Positions 59,532 to 64,000 of a stretch of 64,000 bases of DNA are shown here, one piece after another. The position numbers were made by a program, and so were the translations under genes. How positions within the stretch are numbered: position 1 is the first letter of the stretch; each line of letters starts with the position of its first letter. This DNA comes from Pseudomonadota bacterium (GTDB taxonomy: Bacteria > Pseudomonadota > Gammaproteobacteria > Burkholderiales > Sulfuriferulaceae), in assembly GCA_021845925.1 (NCBI GenBank), contig JAJZUW010000003.1, forward strand, positions 210,683 to 274,682, read 5' to 3'. The notes below the pieces were generated by a model that was not told where the DNA came from, ran no database searches, and saw nothing but the letters and a program-made list of their open reading frames with translations.

Positions 59532-61148
59532 ATGTGGATCAGGCAGATGACAGACTGGCTGTTACAAATCATGCTGGTAATTTCCATCTGGTTGCCAGCG
59601 ATGCAAACCGCATCTGCCGGTGTCAGCATCTGGAGCAAACCAGCACCGATCGCAGATACTGTTTCGGACCCATCGCCAGAAGCATGGCATAACTGGGTTC
59701 AGGTGTCGTCAAACTGGGTGCAATGGCCTGCAAGCGGGTCAGCCGCATCCCCTGTGTTGGTGCCGAAAGACAATTTCCATCTGCTGGGGCAGGGCAGATT
59801 CATGCCCGGTGCGACAGGCGGACTGAATGTGTCCGAAGAAATGTATACCGGCGACAAATGGATTACGCTTGCGCAGGAAACGATTGGCACTGCCGGTATT
59901 TCAAGCCAGAACATCACGGATGCAATGCGGCATTTTCCTGGAAACGCGGCTTATGTATTCGCGGAGTATTCGCCGGAAAATGCCACAGGACGCATTGTGG
60001 TACAACGGATCGAAAAATCGCCTTCAGGTCAGATCCGCGTCTGGCAGGCCGACTTTACCCCCTGGTCCGGCCAGTTGTGGGCGGCACAGGGCAAATACCG
60101 GTCAGCAGCGGAAATCAGCAGTGGTGCTGCTGGAAACAATCCATTTGCCGCGTTCGAGGGTAGCGTTCAGGACCCCTTGTTCCATCACCTCAGCTGGGGT
60201 GCCATGATGGTGGCGACAGGACATGCCATGCGTCATTATGGTGCTGTACTGGCTTTTATTGCCGTCGACAAGCCTTCCGTCAATCAGGTGTCTTCCTCCA
60301 GCAGCAGTTTGTTCAGCAATAGCGTCACCACAACGGTAAGTGGTTATGTGCAGCCCGAATGGTTCGTGGCAACACCCATGGAAGCGACACCCGCAGGACA
60401 GACGGCCCAGATTTGCGTGACGGGTGGAACGGGTGCGACCACCGCATCTTGCGATGATCCGGCACATGTCGCAACGGCCGGCGTTATGGTGTCTGCATGG
60501 CAGGGAGGAAATATGCCATCCGGACAGGATCTGGTTTATCAATACACAAATTCCCAGTCGGGCTGGAATGTGCTGTTTTTTACTGTTCTGTTTTCAATCG
60601 TGACCTGGGGTGTGGCGTCGGTGCTGGATGCGGGCCTGATCGCTGCTGGGAATACAGGTCTGATCGCATCGGCAGGAGGTGACGCTGCATTTCTGGGAGG
60701 CATGGCTGGCGGCTATGCCATGGCATCAACAGTGTTTGGTTCGGGTGGAAGCCTGCTGCAAACGCAAAGCGGACTTTTCGGATCGACAGGAAATGGCTGG
60801 GCCAGCCAGATGGTTCCACAATCCGCTGTGCAGGCAGGAATCATGAATGCTGTGGAAGCTAACCACATTGCCACTCCAATGGGAAATGGTGGACTAAATG
60901 CGACAGACAGGTTGTATCTGGGCGGCTGTGGGGCCGGGTTTACCGTGGCCCAGTGCCGGCAGATGAATCTTGATCCCGGCACGATCTGGCGACCAGACAG
61001 CTACGCGGAATACAACAGTACCAAGGCAATGAGACAACGCTATCAGACGTGTATTGCGTCTGTGGCAGAAGGAGGACTCGGCTTGCAACCAGGGAGTGTG
61101 GCGGCTGAGCAGTGTGCGGCACCAGCAGCAGGCATCATTCAGCAATGA
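59532..61148 (+). CDS. large membrane/exported protein of unknown family, end of pilus operon
   Basis: A 538-residue protein with an N-terminal signal or membrane helix (residues 4-26), a large external region (about 30-335), a hydrophobic region with likely two or three helices (about 340-415: WNVLFFTVLFSIVTWGVASVLDAGL, GGDAAFLGGMAGGYAMA) and a cysteine-bearing C-terminal part. It does not resemble VirB6, DotA or TraG by any motif I can see. It could be a channel-associated or pilus-tip assembly factor. I start at 59532, five bases after GAGGT; an earlier GTG at 59520 is possible. Confidence 0.7.
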   Translation: MWIRQMTDWLLQIMLVISIWLPAMQTASAGVSIWSKPAPIADTVSDPSPEAWHNWVQVSSNWVQWPASGSAASPVLVPKDNFHLLGQGRFMPGATGGLNVSEEMYTGDKWITLAQETIGTAGISSQNITDAMRHFPGNAAYVFAEYSPENATGRIVVQRIEKSPSGQIRVWQADFTPWSGQLWAAQGKYRSAAEISSGAAGNNPFAAFEGSVQDPLFHHLSWGAMMVATGHAMRHYGAVLAFIAVDKPSVNQVSSSSSSLFSNSVTTTVSGYVQPEWFVATPMEATPAGQTAQICVTGGTGATTASCDDPAHVATAGVMVSAWQGGNMPSGQDLVYQYTNSQSGWNVLFFTVLFSIVTWGVASVLDAGLIAAGNTGLIASAGGDAAFLGGMAGGYAMASTVFGSGGSLLQTQSGLFGSTGNGWASQMVPQSAVQAGIMNAVEANHIATPMGNGGLNATDRLYLGGCGAGFTVAQCRQMNLDPGTIWRPDSYAEYNSTKAMRQRYQTCIASVAEGGLGLQPGSVAAEQCAAPAAGIIQQ

Positions 61149-61178
61149 TCTTTAACTTCATGATGGAAAGGAATCAAA

Positions 61179-61493
61179 ATGGACGAAGCGCAAATGTTGG
61201 TACAATTGATCGAGAACAATCGTGAGGCCGGAGGAAACCTGCCGGCAAAGGTGACCTTGCGGCAACATGCCGTTGAAATGAATCCTCCGCCTGAAATGCG
61301 TGCGGAAGATGTATTGGCATTGAGATCCCGGCTTAATCTTTCCCGCGCGCTGTTTGCACGTTGTTTGCGAACCAATATTCGTACGCTTGAAAACTGGGAA
61401 CAGGGGCGCGCCAGACCAAATGCGCAGGCTGTGTTACTGATGCAGATGGTCGCCCGGTTTCCGGATACGATTGTTCGCCTGGCAGGGATTTGA
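61179..61493 (+). CDS. orphan HTH regulator, HigA/NadS antitoxin-like
   Basis: A 104-residue protein. The C-terminal two-thirds form a Cro/C1-type helix-turn-helix (VLALRSRLNLSRALFARCLRTNIRTLENWEQGRARPNAQAVLLMQMVARFPD), typical of HigA/NadS-like antitoxins. No RelE/HigB-type toxin gene adjoins it on either side. It lies 30 bp after the last gene of the pilus/secretion operon, in the same direction, so it may be an operon-encoded regulator that binds the palindrome at 41806. It is followed by a pair of strong hairpins. Confidence 0.8.
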   Translation: MDEAQMLVQLIENNREAGGNLPAKVTLRQHAVEMNPPPEMRAEDVLALRSRLNLSRALFARCLRTNIRTLENWEQGRARPNAQAVLLMQMVARFPDTIVRLAGI

Positions 61494-61583
61494 TGGTCGG
61501 TTCTGTGCGATATCCACGCGACAGGCTGTGCAGATTGACTGCAAACAGGACTGACTGAGTATCGAGGCGAAGCCGGTGCGGGT

Positions 61584-61638
61584 GTTGACGTGCGCTGTCA
61601 CAGGCACGTCAACAGCACTCCGGATGAAGGAGTGCTGT
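61584..61638. terminator. tandem hairpins between the HTH gene and rpmG
   Basis: First stem GTTGACGTGC/GCACGTCAAC (61584-61593, 61604-61613); second stem ACAGCACTCC/GGAGTGCTGT (61612-61621, 61629-61638). Both are perfect 10-bp stems and share two bases, so only one may form at a time. They separate converging transcripts and probably end rpmBG mRNA on the minus strand and the operon on the plus strand. No clear T-run. Confidence 0.6.
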
Positions 61639-61647
61639 CGCGGTGAA

Positions 61648-61815
61648 TTACTTCAGCTTGATTTCCTTGTACAGCACGTGCTTGCGTGCTTTCGGATCAA
61701 ACTTCATGAATTCGAGTTTTTCTGGCGTGGTGCGTTTGTTCTTGCTGGCGGTATAGAAGTGACCGGTGCCGGCAGTGGATTCAAGCTTGATTTTTTCACG
61801 GATCTTGCTGGCCAT
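61648..61815 (-). CDS. rpmG: 50S ribosomal protein L33
   Basis: A 55-residue basic ribosomal protein: [20 protein letters not shown], then [23 protein letters not shown]. The zinc-binding cysteines of the C+ form of L33 are absent (no CxxC), so this is the zinc-independent type, in contrast with the zinc-binding L31 at 39993. It lies 14 bp after rpmB in the standard rpmB-rpmG pair. It was too short for a usual ORF cut-off. Confidence 0.96.
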   Translation of the reverse strand: MASKIREKIKLESTAGTGHFYTASKNKRTTPEKLEFMKFDPKARKHVLYKEIKLK

Positions 61816-61829
61816 GATGGAATTCCCTG

Positions 61830-62063
61830 TTAAGCCTGTTCGGTGGCGAGCAAATCAGCCAATACGGCTTCAATACCCTTCTTGTCAATCGTGCGAAGAG
61901 CAGCAGCGCTGACACGCAGGCGAATAAAACGGTTTTCACTTTCCAGCCAGAAACGGCGGGAATGCAGGTTTGGCAGGAAGCGGCGCTTGGTCTTGTTGTT
62001 GGCGTGAGACACGTTGTTGCCGACCATTGGCGACTTACCGGTGATTTGACAGACACGGGCCAT
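61830..62063 (-). CDS. rpmB: 50S ribosomal protein L28
   Basis: A 77-residue L28: [42 protein letters not shown], followed by the [25 protein letters not shown] end. It is the first gene of the rpmB-rpmG pair, read leftward, with a GGAG site before its ATG. It borders the long intergenic region to its right. Confidence 0.97.
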   Translation of the reverse strand: MARVCQITGKSPMVGNNVSHANNKTKRRFLPNLHSRRFWLESENRFIRLRVSAAALRTIDKKGIEAVLADLLATEQA

Positions 62064-62418
62064 TGCGAGCTCCTGGCTAAAATTCTGAAAGGGTGGATTT
62101 ATACCATTGAATTGATGGGCGCGTCAAGTTTTGTGGAGGCGCGGTCTTTGATTCGCGGATGCGAAGACCACTTTCACTGGCAATGTTGACTATATATAGG
62201 CCGGTTGCCGCGTTGGGTCATCCGCGACCAATCGCCTGTTCATTCGTCACGCCTTGTGTTCTGCGCGCGCTGGCCCTGTCCTGGTCCGGCTTGTGTCGGT
62301 TGCTGAAATGACCGGCTGGATCGCCAATGCAATCCGCGCAGGAATCGGGTCAGCATTTCTCCTGATTTAAGCCGGCGCGAAAAATGTTGAACATCGTGCT
62401 TGACAAGACGATTAAAAT

Positions 62419-62436
62419 ATTAGAAAATTCTAATAA
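62419..62436. promoter_or_regulatory. operator-like palindrome overlapping a promoter
   Basis: Perfect arms TATTAGAA and TTCTAATA with AA between. It overlaps where a -10 box would lie relative to TTGACA at 62400-62405, so a repressor bound here would block that promoter. Confidence 0.5.
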
Positions 62437-62535
62437 CGCTGATTTCTGGCTTTTTCCCAAAAGCTTCAGTGTTGTCTCCTCCATCCTCGTCACGAGGATT
62501 TTTGGCCCGGGCGGTTCGCCCGGGCATTGTTTTTT
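62437..62535 (+). ncRNA. candidate small RNA
   Basis: About 100 nt between the palindromic promoter and an intrinsic terminator. The first hairpin is ATCCTCG-TCA-CGAGGAT with a T4 tail (62483-62503); the second is the terminator below. No ORF or ribosome-binding site fits this span. It could instead be an untranslated leader or attenuator of the gene at 62725. Confidence 0.3.
62505..62535 (+). terminator. strong intrinsic terminator
   Basis: Nine-bp stem GCCCGGGCG/CGCCCGGGC with GTT loop (62505-62525) and a T-rich tail ATTGTTTTTT. It lies 190 bp before the next start codon and follows no annotated gene on its strand, which is why a small RNA or attenuator is proposed. Confidence 0.75.
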
Positions 62536-62724
62536 CTGGGTCAGTATTTTCACGTATCTGTCTCAATTTGTCGATACAATAGTCCGTTTGGTTGCAAATC
62601 CTGGCATGGTGCCGTGTGCTGAATGCTGGCATGATGGTCGAACGTGCTTGCCTTCGCGCGCGAAGACTACCGGGGTGGCGCCAAATTCGGTAAGATGCTT
62701 ACGATTATATGACTGGGGAATTGC

Positions 62725-63567
62725 ATGATTTATCCTGAAGCCTACGCCAGCCTGGAAAGAGTGCGCTGGGACATGGGGAAGGACATCCCGTGGGACTCGT
62801 TCCGTCCGGACTTGCTGACGGAAGAGCAGGCGGTCACCATTAAAATGAACGCAATCACGGAATGGGCTGCTTTGCCCGCCACCGAAATGTTTTTGCGCGA
62901 TTTTCGTGATGACAGTGACTTTTCGGCATTTATGTCGGTCTGGTTTTACGAAGAGCAGAAGCATGCGCTGGTGATGATGGAATATCTGCGTCGTTTTCGT
63001 CCGGACCTGGTGCCTACCGAAGAAGAGTTGCACGCGGTGCGGTTCGAGTTTGACGTGGCGCCGGCCATGGAGACCCTGATGCTCCACTTTTGCGGCGAAA
63101 TCCGTCTGACGCAGTGGTACCGTTGCGCGGGACAGTGGCACACCGAGCCCGTCATCAAGCATATATATGGCTTGCTGTCCGGTGACGAGGCGCGCCATGG
63201 CGGAATCTATTTCCGGTACATGCAGCGCGCAATAGAAAATCTCGGTGACACAGCGCGACTCGCCTTTGCCAAGGTCGGGGTACTGATGACCAGTTCCGGG
63301 CGCAGCAGCCAGGCGCTCCATCCGACCAATCTGCACGTCAATGCGGCCATGTTCCCCAATGATACCGTGCAAAGCCATCTGCCGGATCCTGCCTGGCTGG
63401 AGCACTGGCTCGACAACCAGATCCGGTTTGACAAGGGCTGGGAAGTCAAGGTGGTCAACACCATCCTGACCAAGCTGTCGAACCTGTTCGGTCGCAATTT
63501 TGAAACCACACGAGACCTGAACCGCTTCCGCAAGGAGCTGGGGCAGGGTGCGCCGGCGACCGCCTGA
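62725..63567 (+). CDS. ferritin-like diiron protein, acyl-ACP-desaturase-like
   Basis: A 280-residue soluble helical protein with two E-x-x-H-type diiron ligand sets: W-F-Y-E-E-Q-K-H (E74-x-x-H77 region) and DEARHGG (E155/H158 region), with further carboxylates in TEWAALPATEMF and FCGEIRL. The pattern suits the class of fatty-acyl-ACP desaturases and related ferritin-like oxygenases. The substrate is unknown. The start at 62725 has a GGGGAATTG region upstream, a weak site. It stands alone between the possible sRNA and the tRNA-fMet promoter. Confidence 0.75.
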   Translation: MIYPEAYASLERVRWDMGKDIPWDSFRPDLLTEEQAVTIKMNAITEWAALPATEMFLRDFRDDSDFSAFMSVWFYEEQKHALVMMEYLRRFRPDLVPTEEELHAVRFEFDVAPAMETLMLHFCGEIRLTQWYRCAGQWHTEPVIKHIYGLLSGDEARHGGIYFRYMQRAIENLGDTARLAFAKVGVLMTSSGRSSQALHPTNLHVNAAMFPNDTVQSHLPDPAWLEHWLDNQIRFDKGWEVKVVNTILTKLSNLFGRNFETTRDLNRFRKELGQGAPATA

Positions 63568-63606
63568 CCAGTGGTATAGGTGGCAAGCCAGTGGTGGTGC
63601 CTGATA

Positions 63607-63628
63607 CGAAGCCGGTTTTCCGGCTTCG
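63607..63628 (+). terminator. hairpin after the diiron-protein gene
   Basis: Perfect 9-bp stem CGAAGCCGG/CCGGCTTCG with a TTTT loop, 40 bp after the stop codon. It probably ends this transcript before the strong stable-RNA promoter. Confidence 0.6.
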
Positions 63629-63710
63629 TTGACTGCAGCGCATGGGACAGGGCGGCCTCTTTGCCCAGTCCTCTGCAACCCGGCATTTTATCTTTTTTCG
63701 TAAAATCCTC

Positions 63711-63740
63711 TTGACGTGACCGGCAGCATCTTGCTATAGT
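63711..63740 (+). promoter_or_regulatory. stable-RNA promoter
   Basis: TTGACG (63711-63716), 18-base spacer, TATAGT (63735-63740), with an AT-rich upstream stretch (TTTTATCTTTTTTCGTAAAAT) like an UP element. It drives tRNA-fMet and probably the rRNA leader that follows. Confidence 0.75.
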
Positions 63741-63791
63741 CTCGCTTCTCGAAAACGAATGCGTTTGCAGCCGTTTTCAGGAAAATTCGGG

Positions 63792-63868
63792 CGCGGGGTG
63801 GAGCAGTCTGGCAGCTCGTCGGGCTCATAACCCGAAGGTCACAGGTTCAAATCCTGTCCCCGCAACCA
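63792..63868 (+). tRNA. initiator tRNA-fMet(CAT)
   Basis: 77 nt with encoded CCA. It has the initiator features: unpaired first base C1 opposite A72, and three G-C pairs in the anticodon stem (GTCGGGCTCATAACCCGA). The body is nearly the same as E. coli tRNA-fMet. Confidence 0.97.
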
Positions 63869-63875
63869 GCAGCAC

Positions 63876-64000
63876 TGATCTTTAACAAACCGATGACTGA
63901 TAAGAGTGGGCATTTGCGAGCCTGTGCTGTCTGAGAGGATGGCATGGGCACTTGTTAAAAAACAAGGTAGCAAAGACCCGCATCTTTTGAGCGTATCAGA
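63876..64000 (+). other. boxA-containing leader, probably of an rRNA operon
   Basis: TGATCTTTAACAA at 63876-63888 matches the antitermination boxA of rRNA leaders. The rest of the window to 64000 contains no gene and no 16S start (AGAGTTTGAT) yet. The rRNA gene should begin shortly beyond the edge. A 16S or 23S spacer cannot be told apart. Confidence 0.55.

Larger units (their letters stand above)
62064..62724. other. 661-bp intergenic region
   Basis: Between divergent rpmB and the diiron-protein gene. The left part (62064-62399) contains the rpmB promoter side and no gene I can support. The middle (62400-62535) has a promoter-like TTGACA, a perfect palindrome and two hairpins, listed separately. 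The right part (62536-62724) holds the leader of the next gene; I see no conserved element in it. Confidence 0.6.

Noticed and set aside
61179..61493. Type II toxin-antitoxin pair
   Set aside because: Only an antitoxin-like HTH protein is present; no toxin-sized gene of the RelE/HigB kind adjoins it.
40333..61500. Integrated conjugative element inserted at tRNA-Met
   Set aside because: The VirB-like genes raise this idea, but I find no duplicate of the tRNA 3' end, no integrase, relaxase or coupling protein, and housekeeping genes lie on both sides. A degraded remnant cannot be excluded.
1..64000. CRISPR array or full-length insertion sequence
   Set aside because: No regularly spaced direct repeats and no transposase gene were seen anywhere in the window.

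Overview
The window reads as part of the chromosome of a chemolithoautotrophic proteobacterium that fixes CO2 in alpha-carboxysomes. A betaproteobacterium of the Thiobacillus/Thiomonas kind is my best guess. It rests on gene content (carboxysomal form IA RuBisCO, CsoS shell proteins, a Dab inorganic-carbon pump, a CPII protein, a RegB/RegA redox two-component pair) and on housekeeping neighbours (ilvD/lgt, rpmB-rpmG, rpmE). It is an inference, not proven here.

Layout. 1-2.7 kb: a leftward, translationally coupled set of ilvD, a ParA-type ATPase and a c-type cytochrome cut by the window edge. 2.7-6.4 kb: lgt, oxyR, then a peroxide-defence set of rubrerythrin, rubredoxin and rubredoxin reductase behind a good OxyR operator. 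6.4-10.5 kb: a thioredoxin, RegB/RegA, and an outer-membrane barrel plus TlpA-like pair; two identical-format RegA boxes flank regBA. 10.7-13.5 kb: two tandem EAL-HDOD proteins, then a MITE-like repeat.

13.6-35.6 kb is a modular CO2-concentrating island. Module 1: a LysR regulator divergent from dabB, a membrane protein, dabA and the PII-like CPII gene (bicarbonate uptake). Module 2, leftward: acRAF (RuBisCO assembly), mcdA and mcdB (carboxysome positioning). Module 3: a LysR divergent from csoS2, csoSCA, csoS4A, csoS4B, two csoS1 genes and a bacterioferritin-like gene. Module 4: a LysR divergent from cbbL, cbbS, cbbQ and cbbO. Each of three modules has its own divergent CbbR-type regulator. 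csoS2 carries an in-frame A7 slippery site whose -1 product would end 27 codons later, matching the two-form CsoS2 known from Halothiobacillus.

35.6-41.7 kb: a copper P-type ATPase with a small helical-repeat protein, a GT-C glycosyltransferase, rpmE, an elongator tRNA-Met(CAT) and a DUF805 membrane protein.

41.8-61.5 kb is one tightly packed rightward operon of about 19 kb. It combines the outer-membrane-core genes of a type IV secretion system (VirB8-, VirB9- and VirB10-like, plus a second VirB9-C-like protein fused to LysM) with an almost complete type IVb pilus set: TcpQ/PilL-like protein, lipoprotein secretin, PilO, assembly ATPase, platform protein, two major-type pilins, minor pilins, a PilT-type ATPase and a PilP-like protein. 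Two large exported proteins of unknown family close the set. No relaxase, VirD4, VirB4 or VirB6 gene is present. A perfect palindrome sits directly upstream of the first start codon, and an orphan antitoxin-like HTH gene lies at the distal end. This hybrid machine is the best candidate for an undescribed system.

61.6-64 kb: rpmB-rpmG, a long intergenic region with a palindrome and tandem terminator hairpins (possible small RNA), a diiron desaturase-like gene, and a strong promoter driving initiator tRNA-fMet and a boxA-containing leader, probably of an rRNA operon that begins beyond the window.
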